Shown: positions 52,191 through 61,755, counted from the first letter of the stretch. The stretch: 64,000 nt of DNA from Streptomyces griseochromogenes (GCF_001542625.1 NZ_CP016279.1:5208001-5272000), one strand, 5' to 3'. Notes: generated by a model from the sequence alone, not told the origin. Translations and numbers: made by a program.

Positions 52191-52996
52191 CTGGCACCTC
52201 CCGTCTTGCCGGGGCCGCTCCAGCCCCGCGGGCCGACGAGGACGCGTTCGTGCAGCGGCGTCTGCAGCGGTGTCGTCAACTGTCCATGCCACAGGGCGTG
52301 GAAGACGACGGGGAGGACCTCGATCGGGTCGCCGGCCGCTTCGGCGCCTTAGAGTAGCGGCCGCGGCCGCGTGAACGCCTCGAGGACGGCGGGCATCAGG
52401 CCGGTGCGGCCGGCGTTGCGGGGGTGGCGGTAGCCGGCCAGCCATTTCAGGTTCGCCGCCACCACCTCATCCAGCGGCGCAAGCCGCTGGTAGGTCCAGC
52501 CGATGTGCGCGCACGCCTCCGCCACCGCCTCGGCGGCCCTCATCGCGCGTTCGCCGCCGGCGTCGGAGTGGCTGGGGCAATCGGCGAGCAGCGCGGTTTT
52601 GTCGGTGTAGCGGGCGAAGAGCTGAGGCACCCAGGAGCGGACCTGCCCGCGGGGATTGCACCACAGCAGCCGTACCGGCCGCCCCGCCGGCCCGGTCACG
52701 TCCGGGTCGCGGTCCAGCATCATCAACTGGGTGCGCATCGCGTTCGATCCCGCGGTCACGTGCCGTCCGGTCGTAGCCGACCACCACAGGCCCGGTCCCC
52801 GCCGCCGCCCCGGCACGGCCGGGAACGCGGACACGGGCGGCAGGTCCTCGAAGGCCACCGCCAGGGCCGCGTCCGCCCACCGCTGCTGGACCGTCTGCCC
52901 GACGGGGTCGAGGAAGACCGCCTCGAACCGTGCGCCCCGCTCCGTCTTCACCCGCTTCGCCCGGCTCCCGGGCCCGGCTGCACCCGTGTTGATCAT
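52187..52996 (-). pseudogene. TnsA-like transposon endonuclease gene with a premature stop
   Basis: From ATG 52996 the frame reads RFEAVFLDPVGQTVQQRWAD, then LLWCNPRGQVRSWVPQLFAR and YTDKTALLADCPSHSDAGGE, resembling the TnsA-like subunits found beside Mu-like transposases in actinomycetes. TAA at 52349 ends it, but the same frame continues GAEAAGDPIEVLPVVFHALW, HGQLTTPLQTPLHERVLVGP and RGWSGPGKTGGAR to a TGA that overlaps the transposase GTG by four bases. The stop is therefore a nonsense mutation. The expected catalytic PD motif may read PQ (VPQLFARY). Confidence 0.65.
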
Positions 52997-53396
52997 CTGC
53001 TTCAGCCAAGCCGTATCCGCTGGCAGCTACGGTGGTTTTGGGGATTTGGACCCCGAAGGGGTAGGGCATGCACTAACGCTTGGCGCCTTCCGGCGCGGGC
53101 GCCCGGCGTTTTCAGCCGGTCCTTCAGCTAGGGTCTGCCTCCTGGCGGGCCGCGAGCGCAGGAGGTCTCCGGCTCGGGGCGAGGAAGTCGTCGACATCTT
53201 CGGTGAGTTGCCAGTCATCCGGGCCTTGGCCAGCCCTCCATGACGATTCGTAGTTGGCCATCGGGGATCCGAACTGCATGGCCGGGTCTGCTTCGGGAGA
53301 CCGACGTGCTTCGGCCCCCGTGCTGCTGTGCAGCGCTGGGGCCGAAGGGGTGCCGTCCTCGCTCCGACTCAGGTCACTGGATTCCGGTGGCTCTGG
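52997..53396. other. non-coding region between transposon remnant and sigma factor gene
   Basis: About 400 bases with no recognisable gene. It contains a run of short inverted motifs (GGCGCC, CCGGCGCGGGCGCC) near 53080-53105 and may include an outer end of the TnsA/Mu-like element. Confidence 0.35.
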
Positions 53397-54335
53397 TCAC
53401 CATGCGCTGATGACCGGCGCGTCGGGTTCGTGCTGCCGCCAGGCCACATTGAGGCGCGCGAGCCGGTCCGCGGCGGCGATGCCGCGCAGGAACGCGACCT
53501 TGCCGTCGCTGACTTCGAAAGCCACGGCGCCCACGACCCGGTCGTCGACCACGGCGAGGACGGCCGGGGAGCCGTTGACCATCGCGATGTGGAACGCGGG
53601 GGAGCCGCCGGCCAGCCGCCGCTTCGCCGGCGTGGGCTTGAAGCCGGCCCGCACGTACGAGGCGACCCGCTCGCGCGTGGTGTACCGCAGCAGCCGCCTG
53701 GCCAGTCCGTAGCCGTCCGAGACCGCGGTCGCGTCGTCGGTGAGCAGCGCCACCAGCCGTTCGGTGCGCCCTGACGTGGCGGCGGCGAGGAACTCCTCGA
53801 CGATCCGGCGCGCGGACGCGGGGTCCACCTCGTCGCCGCCGCGGCGCTCGGCGGCGACCCGGCGTCGGGCCCGGTGGACATGCTGCTGGCTCGCGGACTC
53901 GGTGATGTCGAGGATCCCGGCGATCTCGGCGTGGGGGTAGGAGAAGGCCTCGCGCAGGACGTAGGCGGCCCGCTCGACGGGCGAGAGGCGCTCCATGAGG
54001 GTCAGTACGGCCAAGGACACCGATTCGCGCTGCTCGAAGGTATCGGCAGGGCCGAGCATCGGGTCGCCCTCGAGGAGTGGCTCGGGCAGCGAGGCACCGG
54101 CCGCTCGCTCGTGGCGCGCCTGGGCCGAGCGGAGCCGGTCGAGGCAGAGGTTGGTGACGGCCTTGGTCAGCCACGCTTCCGGCACATCGATACGTTCCCG
54201 GTCCGCGGCCTGCCAGCGCAGGAACGCGTCCTGCACGGCGTCCTCGGCGTCGGCGGCCGAGCCGAGCAGACGGTACGCGAGCGAGGCCAGCCGGCCCCGG
54301 CTGGCCTCGAACCGATCGATGGCTGCGCTGTTCAT
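53397..54335 (-). CDS. ECF41-type sigma factor with C-terminal SnoaL-like domain
   Basis: A 312-residue sigma factor. Region 2 (RLASLAYRLLGSAADAEDAV, then QDAFLRWQAADRERIDVPEA) and region 4 (ERLSPVERAAYVLREAFSYP, then HAEIAGILDITESASQQHVH) are followed by an extra domain (residues about 180-312: IVEEFLAAATSGRTERLVAL, MVNGSPAVLAVVDDRVVGAV). This layout defines the ECF41 group, in which the C-terminal SnoaL-like domain controls activity in place of an anti-sigma factor. ECF41 genes usually sit beside an oxidoreductase, decarboxylase or epimerase gene. Here the oxidoreductase gene ends 10 bases upstream on the same strand, so they form an operon. Confidence 0.92.
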   Translation of the reverse strand: MNSAAIDRFEASRGRLASLAYRLLGSAADAEDAVQDAFLRWQAADRERIDVPEAWLTKAVTNLCLDRLRSAQARHERAAGASLPEPLLEGDPMLGPADTFEQRESVSLAVLTLMERLSPVERAAYVLREAFSYPHAEIAGILDITESASQQHVHRARRRVAAERRGGDEVDPASARRIVEEFLAAATSGRTERLVALLTDDATAVSDGYGLARRLLRYTTRERVASYVRAGFKPTPAKRRLAGGSPAFHIAMVNGSPAVLAVVDDRVVGAVAFEVSDGKVAFLRGIAAADRLARLNVAWRQHEPDAPVISAW

Positions 54336-54345
54336 GCGGAGCAGC

Positions 54346-55536
54346 CTATGCGGCGGCCCTCACACCGGCCCGGTCAGGCGTGGTGGCCAGGCGGCGCTTG
54401 TGCTTCGGCATGCCGAAGGTCGGGTGGGCGATGCTCCACCCGGCCCCCTTGAGAATGCCCGACTTGAGCCACACGGCGCTCCGGCCGCCCAGGTACCAGG
54501 ACTTCGAGTGGACGTCCCCGTCCACCATCTGGAAGATCGCGTCCTGCCGCCCGAGGCTGATGTGGTTGCCGTGGTACTTCAGCCCGGTGGTCGGGACCTT
54601 GCTGCCCGTCAGGCGCGCGATGATCGCGGCGGTTGCCTGCATGTTGGTGTAGCCGGCCGAGGCGCAGGACATCGGCAGCGGCCGGCCGTTCTCGCCGATC
54701 GCGTAGGCGCTGTCGCCGGCGGCGTAGACGTCCGGGTGCGAGACCGAGCGCATGGTGCGGTCGACGACGATCTGGCCGGTCTCGGCGACCTTCAGGCCGC
54801 TGGCGGCCGCGATGGGGTGCACGGCGAACCCGGCCGCCCACACGGTCACGTCGGCCGGGATGGGCGTACCGTCGGCGGCGATCGCCCGTGTCGGCTCGAC
54901 GGCTTCGATGCCGGTGTGCTCGTGGACGGTGATGCCGAACCGGTCGAAGGCCTGGCGCAGGTGACGACGGGCCTTCGGGGAGAGCCAGGCGCCCAGCTCG
55001 CCGCGGGCGGCGAGCGCGACCGTGAGGTCGGGCCGGGAATCGGCGAACTCGGTGGCGGTCTCGATGCCGGTCAGCCCCTCACCGACGACCAGCACGGTGC
55101 CGCCCTCGCCCAGGCCGGCCAGGCGCTCGCGCAGACGCAGCGCCGAGGACAGGCCGGTGACATCGAAGGCGTACTCGGCCACGCCGGGAACGCCATGGTG
55201 GGCTGCGGAGCTGCCGAGCGCGTAGAGAAGCGTGTCGTACGCGAGCTCGCCGTCGCCGTCCTCGCCGGTCACGGCGACGGTCCTGCGTTCGGGGTCGACG
55301 CCGGTGACGCGCGCCAGGCGCAGCCGCACCCCGGTGCCCGCGAATACGTCGGTGAGCTTGCGGACCGCGAGGTCCTGGCCGATCGCGAGCTGGTGGAGCC
55401 GCATCCGCTCGACGAAGTCGGGCACGGCGTTGACGACGGTGATCTCGGTGTCGGCGGGGGAGAGCCGGCGGGCCAGGTTTCCGGCGGCGAAGGCCCCGGC
55501 GTATCCGGCGCCGAGTACCACGATGCGGTGCTTCAT
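54346..55536 (-). CDS. NAD(P)/FAD-dependent oxidoreductase (NDH-2-like)
   Basis: A 396-residue flavoprotein with an N-terminal FAD-binding motif (RIVVLGAGYAGAFAAGNLAR), a second dinucleotide fold (TVLVVGEGLTGIETATEFAD) and the late FAD block (HPDVYAAGDSAYAIGENGRP). This matches the pyridine nucleotide-disulfide/NDH-2-like family. Substrate and physiological acceptor are unknown. ATG 55536 has AGGAG 7 bases upstream. It lies directly before the ECF41 sigma factor gene and is probably its target. Confidence 0.9.
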   Translation of the reverse strand: MKHRIVVLGAGYAGAFAAGNLARRLSPADTEITVVNAVPDFVERMRLHQLAIGQDLAVRKLTDVFAGTGVRLRLARVTGVDPERRTVAVTGEDGDGELAYDTLLYALGSSAAHHGVPGVAEYAFDVTGLSSALRLRERLAGLGEGGTVLVVGEGLTGIETATEFADSRPDLTVALAARGELGAWLSPKARRHLRQAFDRFGITVHEHTGIEAVEPTRAIAADGTPIPADVTVWAAGFAVHPIAAASGLKVAETGQIVVDRTMRSVSHPDVYAAGDSAYAIGENGRPLPMSCASAGYTNMQATAAIIARLTGSKVPTTGLKYHGNHISLGRQDAIFQMVDGDVHSKSWYLGGRSAVWLKSGILKGAGWSIAHPTFGMPKHKRRLATTPDRAGVRAAA

Positions 55537-55700
55537 GGCGTTGCTCCTGTCTCGTTCGCGTGCCCCTTGAACGAGACGGCGCTGCGATTGCTGACAGGAG
55601 CCGGGTGTGATGCGGGTCACCGAACTGAGACGAGCGGCTGAGCCTCCGACGGGCGCTTGTGCCTGTCTTGGGCAGCCGAAACGGGAGCGATGGCCAACTA

Positions 55701-55760
55701 TTCGATACCAGCCCTTGTTTCACCTATCGATATTCGATAGATTTCCATCGCAAGTCGATA
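55701..55760. promoter_or_regulatory. TCGATA operator repeats upstream of the DUF2975/XRE pair
   Basis: An AT-rich control region with the inverted repeat CTATCGA-TAT-TCGATAG at 55724-55740 (7-bp perfect arms) and two half-site-like copies, TTCGATA at 55701 and GTCGATAG at 55753. It lies 15-70 bases before the DUF2975 gene, so the small HTH protein encoded downstream is the likely binder, giving autoregulation. Confidence 0.65.
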
Positions 55761-55773
55761 GGGGGGATGGGTC

Positions 55774-56265
55774 ATGGGGAAGCTGGCAGTGCGTGCGCTG
55801 CGCGCCGTGCTCGTGGTGGTGCTCGCCGGCACCGTGTTCGTACAGGCAGGAATGGTGTGGGCGTTGGCCAGCGGGAGCGACCCGGAGGACGGGTCGCTCC
55901 CGCTGACCCCGCTGCGCGTGATCACGATCCTGGGGATGGTGTCGGCCCAGGTTGCCCTGGTCTGCGTATGGCGGCTGGTGGCGATGGTGCGACGCGGAAC
56001 CGTGTTCTCCCACGCCGCCTTCCGGTACGTGGACGGCGTGATCGGCGCGATCGTGGCGGCCGCCCTCGCGTGGTTCGCCGTCACGGCCCTCAACGCGCCG
56101 GGCCAGCGCGCGGACCCGGGCGTCACCGTCATCATGGGCGGGGTCGGCGTGGCCATCCTGGGGGTCGCCCTTATCGTGCTCGTGCTGCGGATGCTGCTCG
56201 CCCAGGCCGTCGCGCGCGACGTCGAGGCGGCACAGATGCAGGCCGAGCTGGACGAGGTGATCTGA
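55774..56265 (+). CDS. DUF2975 family membrane protein
   Basis: A 163-residue protein with four hydrophobic spans (ALRAVLVVVLAGTVFVQAGM, VITILGMVSAQVALVCVWRL, VIGAIVAAALAWFAVTAL, VTVIMGGVGVAILGVALIVL) and a charged C-terminus (RDVEAAQMQAELDEVI). The block between spans 2 and 3 (VAMVRRGTVFSHAAFRYVDG) is characteristic of DUF2975. Such proteins are often coupled to a small XRE regulator, as here: the stop overlaps the next ATG (TGATG). Function is unknown. Confidence 0.88.
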   Translation: MGKLAVRALRAVLVVVLAGTVFVQAGMVWALASGSDPEDGSLPLTPLRVITILGMVSAQVALVCVWRLVAMVRRGTVFSHAAFRYVDGVIGAIVAAALAWFAVTALNAPGQRADPGVTVIMGGVGVAILGVALIVLVLRMLLAQAVARDVEAAQMQAELDEVI

Positions 56266-56486
56266 TGCCGATCGCCGTCGACATCGACGTGATGCTGGCC
56301 AGGCGGAGGATGTCCGTGGGCGAGCTCGCGGACCGGGTAGGGATCACGCCCGCCAATCTGGCGGTACTCAAGAACGGCCGGGCCAAGGCGGTGCGCTTCG
56401 CGACGCTCGCCGCGCTCTGCGAGGTGCTCGAGTGCCAGCCGGGTGACCTGCTGCGCTGGGAGGCCGAGGACGCCGCGGGCGGATGA
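56265..56486 (+). CDS. small Cro/C1-type HTH regulator (YozG-like)
   Basis: A 73-residue helix-turn-helix protein: IDVMLARRRMSVGELADRVG, ITPANLAVLKNGRAKAVRFA then TLAALCEVLECQPGDLLRWE. It matches the short XRE proteins usually paired with DUF2975 membrane proteins. It is translated from an ATG that overlaps the membrane protein stop by one base. The CTATCGA/TCGATAG palindrome upstream of the pair is the likely operator. Confidence 0.9.
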   Translation: MPIAVDIDVMLARRRMSVGELADRVGITPANLAVLKNGRAKAVRFATLAALCEVLECQPGDLLRWEAEDAAGG

Positions 56487-56616
56487 CGTGCCCCAGGGCG
56501 GGCCTGACTACGCCGAAGCCCTGCAGGACCAAGGGACTCCATTTACGGCCAGATCAGCGTCCGGACCCTCCCAGCCGATGGCAGTGCTTTCGTATATTCA
56601 CGCGCGTGTGGCTGGA

Positions 56617-57557
56617 ATGCGGCCTACCGTCGAAGCCGTGACGACAGATGCGTGGCATGTGCTGAGCCGCTCCCTGCAAAGACGTCACCAGGAGTTCGAC
56701 AACACCTACGCCCGGTACAACGGCCAGAATGTACCGGGCTCGGCGGCTGCCCTGGAGTTGCAGGACGACGGCCTCGCGGGCGAGTGGGGGCCTGCCCGGT
56801 GCACGACGCGCATCTGGCGCCTATATCGCCAGTCATGGCTGTCATGGACCACCTCGACAGCCTCGGTCTTCCGTTCACTTCGCCCAGTGGTCTAACGGCC
56901 TCGCACACGGTAGCCCGCAGCGCCCTGGACATTGCGACAAAGCCATGGTTTCAGACGGAGCCGGACATCGGCACGCGCGAGCGGGTACGCCGGCACATGA
57001 ACTACCGACTGCAGAGCCTGAAAGAGCAGGAATTGACGGTCGGGGACGATTCGACGCCAGCTGCGGAGGGCGCCCGCCGGCATCCGCGAGAACGCACCGC
57101 GAAGATCCTGCATGCCGCACGGCACCACGGCTTCTCCGTCAAGGGAAAGATCGCGGACAAGGTCAGGCCCTGCTACCTCGGTCCGTGCCCGGTTCCCAGC
57201 ACCACAGAGCTGGCCGGCGACATCATCGCGCCGGGCCGCAGCGCGCTAGGAGTCCTGCTGTGGCGGGCCACCTCGGCTGTCGTGCATGGCCAAACCCATG
57301 GATTGACGATGTTCTACGCGGAAGTCTCAGGGGCCCCTGAGACCGGACCGGACGACCACTTCGTCTACAGGCAAATGCAGTTCAGCCCCCAGGAAGCTGC
57401 TTTTCGCTGTGCCGGAGCTCCGCTCGCGACCCTGTCGATGCTGCGACGCCTGTATGGCCACTTCGGCCGGCCGACAGCCGGCCTCGAATCGGTTGGCCAG
57501 GACGTCGCCCGAACGTGGCTGCACATTGCCGGGTTGCCACATGCGCCTGTGGCCTGA
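56617..57557 (+). pseudogene. frameshifted hypothetical gene
   Basis: From ATG 56617 the first frame gives RPTVEAVTTDAWHVLSRSLQ then RRHQEFDNTYARYNGQNVPG and ends its coherent part near 56790. The next frame continues HDAHLAPISPVMAVMDHLDS, LTASHTVARSALDIATKPWF, ILHAARHHGFSVKGKIAD and YGHFGRPTAGLESVGQDVAR to the stop at 57557. The two parts together read as one soluble helical protein of about 310 residues, broken by one frameshift near 56795. I do not recognise the family. Confidence 0.6.
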
Positions 57558-57915
57558 CACCGCGGCCGCGAGTGGGCACGAGGACCGCGCAGCCACCGAA
57601 GAGCGGGCCGAGTGGGCCGTGCTGCTCGCGTAGGAGCGGTGCTTCCTGGTTGCCCGGCGGGATTGGCCGGCTGCTCCTTGGGCAACCCGCCGTTCGGGAT
57701 GCCCCTCGATCGAGCGGTGGAACCAGGCTGACGGCCGGGCCTGGACCCAGCGTTACGGTCTGGCCTGGGACCGGATCGTCCCTGGCAACCGCCCGCGGTT
57801 CACCTGCGTCCAGACCCCCGAGGCCACTGCGATCGCCGAGCGGGCCGGCGGCCGGCTCACCCTCCTTCCCGCAGCCGGTGCGGGGCGCGCGCGGGCCGTT
57901 CGTGCGGTCAAGTGA
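57541..57915 (+). pseudogene. degraded hypothetical gene with in-frame stop
   Basis: ATG 57541 opens MRLWPDTAAASGHEDRAATE then ERAEWAVLLA and a TAG at 57631. The same frame continues ERCFLVARRDWPAAPWATRR, SIERWNQADGRAWTQRYGLA and NRPRFTCVQTPEATAIAERA to TGA 57913. Composition is coding-like on both sides of the TAG. No family recognised; it may be one gene with a nonsense mutation. Confidence 0.4.
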
Positions 57916-58185
57916 CGTGTGGGGTTGCGCCGTTGAGTGCTTCCGTACGCTTACCCACACGATGGACACACAGAGCATTCGATCGGCAACGCAGGGTAGT
58001 TGGCGGGGTGTTGGTGTTCTCGCCGAACGTGTAGGTGTCGCCCCGCTCGAGCGTTGCAGAGGGCACGCAGACCTGCTCCGCCTGACGCACCAACGTTGTC
58101 GTTTCGACTCGTTGGGAGAAAGTTGCAGGTGGAGACAGCGGCATCCCGCCCAATCAGGCTGGCCGTGAGACCTAAGGGGCGGTGT
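57916..58185. other. upstream region of the GT4 gene
   Basis: About 270 bases with no gene. GTGAGACCTAAGGGGCGGTGT before the ATG could hold the ribosome site (AAGGGG). No operator is obvious. Confidence 0.4.
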
Positions 58186-59292
58186 ATGTCGATCGTGGCC
58201 CGGGTGTACGGGTATCCGCCCGGCCACAACGCCGGCTCCGAGTGGATGCTGCACTCGATGCTCCGCCCGCTGGCCGAGCGTGGTCACCAGGTGGAGGTCT
58301 GGCTCTCGCACCCCGGAAGGATCGAGAAGACCTACGAGATCGACGGGGTGCAGGTCGTCCCCTATCAGGAAGGCATGGACTTCGCCGCCCGCGCCCAGAC
58401 GGCGGACGTGCTGTTGTCCCACTTCGAGAACGTGCCGCTGGTGGCAGGGCTCGCGCGGGACCGCCGCATCCCCCTGGCCGTGATCTGCCACGACAACTTC
58501 GCCACCAGCTTCCACAACGCGGCCGGCGCCGACCTCGTCGTCTACAACAGCGAGTGGATCAGACGGGACGGCGAGATCTTCTACGCCCGCTACCCACGCG
58601 AGTTCCTGCCCAGGAACAGCATCGTCGTGCGCCCACCGGTGATCGCCGAGGAGTACCGCACTCAGCCCGGCGCCTGCGCGACCCTCGTCAACCTCAACTC
58701 CGACAAGGGCGGCGAGGTGTTCTGGCAGATCGCCGCCTGGACCCCGGAATGGAACTTCCTCGGCGTCCGCGGCGCCTACGGGCAGCAGGTCATGCCACCC
58801 CCACGGCTGCCCAACTGCGAAGTGGCCGACTCGGTGCCGGGACAGCAGATGCGCGAGCACGTCTACAGCCGCTCCCGCGTGATGCTCATGCCGAGCCTGT
58901 ACGAGTCGTGGGGGCGGGTGGCGGTGGAGGCGTTCGCCTCCGGCATCCCGGTCATCGCCCACCCCACACCCGGCCTCGTCGAGTCCCTCGGCGAAGCCGG
59001 CATCTTCGCCTACCGCGACGACCTCAACGCCTGGATCCACGCCCTGACCTCCCTGCGGGACCCGGGCAACTGGGACCGCGCCTCCCGCCGGGCCAGGGCC
59101 CGCTCCATCGAACTCAGCGCAGCTCCCGACCTCGACCTCTGGTGCAACGCCGTCGAATCCCTGAGCAGGACCAGCTCACGCACCAGCTTGCGCAGGCGCG
59201 CGATCGGCACGCTCGTCGACGCCGGCGAGATGAGCCGCAGCCCCGGGGGCGACGTCGCGGATGCGGGAGCCGAAAGACACACCTGCCCCTGA
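58186..59292 (+). CDS. GT4-like glycosyltransferase
   Basis: A 368-residue GT-B enzyme: the N-terminal acceptor half starts RVYGYPPGHNAGSEWMLHSM, and the C-terminal donor half has LMPSLYESWGRVAVEAFASG then IPVIAHPTPGLVESLGEAGI, including the family E-x7-E motif (ESWGRVAVE). The last 60 residues (SRTSSRTSLRRRAIGTLVDA) extend beyond the fold. It should use an NDP-sugar in the cytoplasm. The glycine-rich gene starts 180 bases downstream on the same strand, and the 3' third of this gene is repeated at 61196-61572, so the pair was duplicated as a unit. Glycine-rich proteins may be its acceptor; that is inference. Confidence 0.85.
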   Translation: MSIVARVYGYPPGHNAGSEWMLHSMLRPLAERGHQVEVWLSHPGRIEKTYEIDGVQVVPYQEGMDFAARAQTADVLLSHFENVPLVAGLARDRRIPLAVICHDNFATSFHNAAGADLVVYNSEWIRRDGEIFYARYPREFLPRNSIVVRPPVIAEEYRTQPGACATLVNLNSDKGGEVFWQIAAWTPEWNFLGVRGAYGQQVMPPPRLPNCEVADSVPGQQMREHVYSRSRVMLMPSLYESWGRVAVEAFASGIPVIAHPTPGLVESLGEAGIFAYRDDLNAWIHALTSLRDPGNWDRASRRARARSIELSAAPDLDLWCNAVESLSRTSSRTSLRRRAIGTLVDAGEMSRSPGGDVADAGAERHTCP

Positions 59293-59471
59293 CGGCACTG
59301 CCCAGCGCAGCCGGACCACGCCTCCGCAGCCCCGGACAACGACACCGCCCCGCACCGCAACAGCCCCGGAACAACGCCCGGCACCCGCCGCGCACTTGGC
59401 TTGCGGACCTGTCTGCGTGCCATGCGAACAACGGGAAATCAGCTCAACCTGCAACGTAAGGACGACACGCC

Positions 59472-61173
59472 ATGCCCCAGGAAACCCTCCCCGCCGCCCT
59501 CGAGCCCGCCAGTGTGATCGAGCCCCGGGCGGCCATTGCCCCGGCCGCGAGCGCACCGATCGCTCCGTACACCCACATCCGGCGTTTCAGCTTTTCCGGC
59601 AGCGTGGAGAACTTCACCGTTCCTCCTGGCGTCACCACGGTCAACGCCCGCTGCTGGGGCGGCGGGGGCGCTGGGCTCAGCACTGGGGGCGGGGGCGGTT
59701 TCGCCACCGGGGACATCGCCGTGGTGCCGGGGGAGACCCTGCGGGTCGTCGTCGACCTGGGAGGAGGCCCCTCCGGAGGGGGCGGCATGAGCGGCCTGTT
59801 CAGCCAGCGGCTGGGGCAAACGCTGCTGATCGCCGGCGGAGGCGGAGCATGCTCGTTGGACAACCCTGATGTGCGGGGTGGTGCGGGCGGCGGCACCAGC
59901 GGTTTTGACGCACGGACGGGCTCGTGGGGCGGCTGGACCGGACCGCCGGCGCATGGAGCTTCGGGTTCCACCGGCGGCGCCGGCGGGGCCATCTCCACCA
60001 ACACCAGCTGCGGGGGGGCGCGGCGGCAACACCGGCCAGAACGGCGGCGCCAACGTGAACGGATCCCCTGGGGGCCAGGTGCCGATCCCCGGCATGGGCG
60101 GAGGCGGGGGTGCCGGCTACGGCGGCTCCAGCGGCGGGGGCGCCGGCTACGCGGGCGGCGGTGGCGGCCTCGGTATCGGCGGCACCGCCGCCGCCTTCTA
60201 CAGCGGCGGGGCCGGTGGCAGCAGCCTCGTGAACGGTCCCGGTGTCACCGGGGGCCGCACCCTGGCCGGCAACGCCACCCAAGCGGGCGGCAAGGACGAT
60301 CCCCTGTACCAGTCTCCTGTCGGCGACGCGGGCAACCGCGGCCAGGTGGTGCTGCAGTGGACGGAGTTCTCGGTGACGCCGGGCGGTCCGCCTGACGTGG
60401 AGCTGAGGCAGGGCGGACGGGCCGGCTACCCCGGAGTCCATGTCGAATCCGACATGGCGTTCGACCCGGCGACGGTGACAGTGGCCCTGCCCGCCGACCG
60501 CGGTCTGCTCTTCGGCACGCAGACCCTCGCCGACTACCAGCTGACCGTCCAGAACACTGGCCACGAAACCGTCCAGTACGTAGGAAGCCTCTCCGAGGAC
60601 GGAACCTCGCTCGTTTTCTCGGACGTGGACCTGGAACTGTCCGGCACGACCGTCATGTGGGTGGCCGTGAGCGCCGGCCACGATGCCCCGCTCGGAGCCA
60701 CCAGCCTGACCTTCACCGTGGGAGGAAAGCCCTCGCCCTCCACGACGATCGTCGTTGCCCCGAATTTCAGCGTCTCGCCCGGCGGTGCCCCGGTGGCTGT
60801 CGAGAGGGGAGGGCTGCCCGTGTATCCGGGTGTGGAGGTGCAGAACAACGGATCGCAGGCCATCCCGCTGCAAACGGTCACCGCGGTCCTCCCGGCCGAC
60901 GCCGACATGGGGTTCGGTACGCAAGACAGCCCCGATCACCAGCTGACCGTCTGGGGTGCCGACCAGAACATCACCGTGTACATGGGGAGCATCTCCGACA
61001 ACGGCCAGACACTGACCTTCTCCGATGTCGACCTGGGAATCCCCGGGGACGGATCACAGTCGGCCATGTGGGTCTGCGTGAGCGCCTCCGACGACACACC
61101 CACTGGCCCCACGCACCTCGAGTTCACCGTCGGCGATCGAACCACACCCTCCACCACCATCAACGTCATCTGA
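59472..61173 (+). pseudogene. glycine-rich protein copy 1, frameshifted in a G-run
   Basis: From ATG 59472: conserved N-terminus MPQETLPAALEPASVIEPRA and APYTHIRRFSFSGSVENFTV, then PPGVTTVNARCWGGGGAG, a glycine-rich region of about 200 residues and two related beta domains (FSVTPGGPPDVELRQGGRAG; FSVSPGGAPVAVERGGLPVY). The frame changes at a run of seven G near 60008-60016; with six G the reading would continue unbroken into the second half (GGRGGNTGQNGGANVNGSPG) and end at 61173. So the gene has a one-base insertion in a homopolymer, either a mutation, a phase switch or a sequencing error. Confidence 0.75.
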
Positions 61174-61195
61174 CAGGCCGGGAAGTTCTGGATCG

Positions 61196-61572
61196 GGTGG
61201 CGGTGGACGCGTTCGCCTCCGGCATCCCGGTCATCGCCCCATCCCACCCCTGGCCTCGTCGAGTTTTTCGGCGAAGCCGGGATCTTCGCCTACCGCGACG
61301 ACCTCAACGCCTGGATCCACGCCCTGACCTCCCTGCGGGATCCGGGCACCTGGGAGCGGGCCTCCCGCCGGGCCAGGGCCCGCTCCATCGAACTCAGCGC
61401 CGCCCCCGACCTGGACCTGTGGTGCGACGCCGTCGAATCCCTCAGCAGGACCAGCCACCCGAACGGCTGGCACGGGCGCGCGATCGGCACGCTCGTCGAC
61501 GCCGGCGAGATGAGCCGCACACCCGGGGGCGGTGCCCCGGAGCCCGGAGCCGAGCGACGCACGTGTCCCTGA
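61196..61572 (+). pseudogene. duplicated 3' part of the GT4 gene
   Basis: Nearly identical to the last third of the glycosyltransferase gene at 58916-59292: VAVDAFASGIPVIAPSHPW (the middle shifted by an inserted base), RDDLNAWIHALTSLRDPG and RTSHPNGWHGRAIGTLVDAG. It has no start codon or N-terminal half, and begins right after copy 1 of the glycine-rich gene. It is the scar of a tandem duplication with a step of about 2.28 kb. Confidence 0.8.
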
Positions 61573-61755
61573 CCGCAGGACGCGGCGAAGCCGGACCACC
61601 GCGTCGCCTCCCTGGGCGCCGACCGCCAGGACGTCGGACTGCACCACAGCGCCCCTGAAGAACATCCGCCGCATGCAGGGCATTGCCCGCACAGAGCTGC
61701 CTCACCTGCAAGCCGAATGGAATCTGCTCAATCCGCAACGAAAGGACGGCACATC

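Noticed and set aside
55536..55640. ECF41-type promoter (TGTCAGC with CGTC) before the oxidoreductase
   Set aside because: The two elements are only 11 bases apart, shorter than the spacing usually reported, and the first is imperfect.
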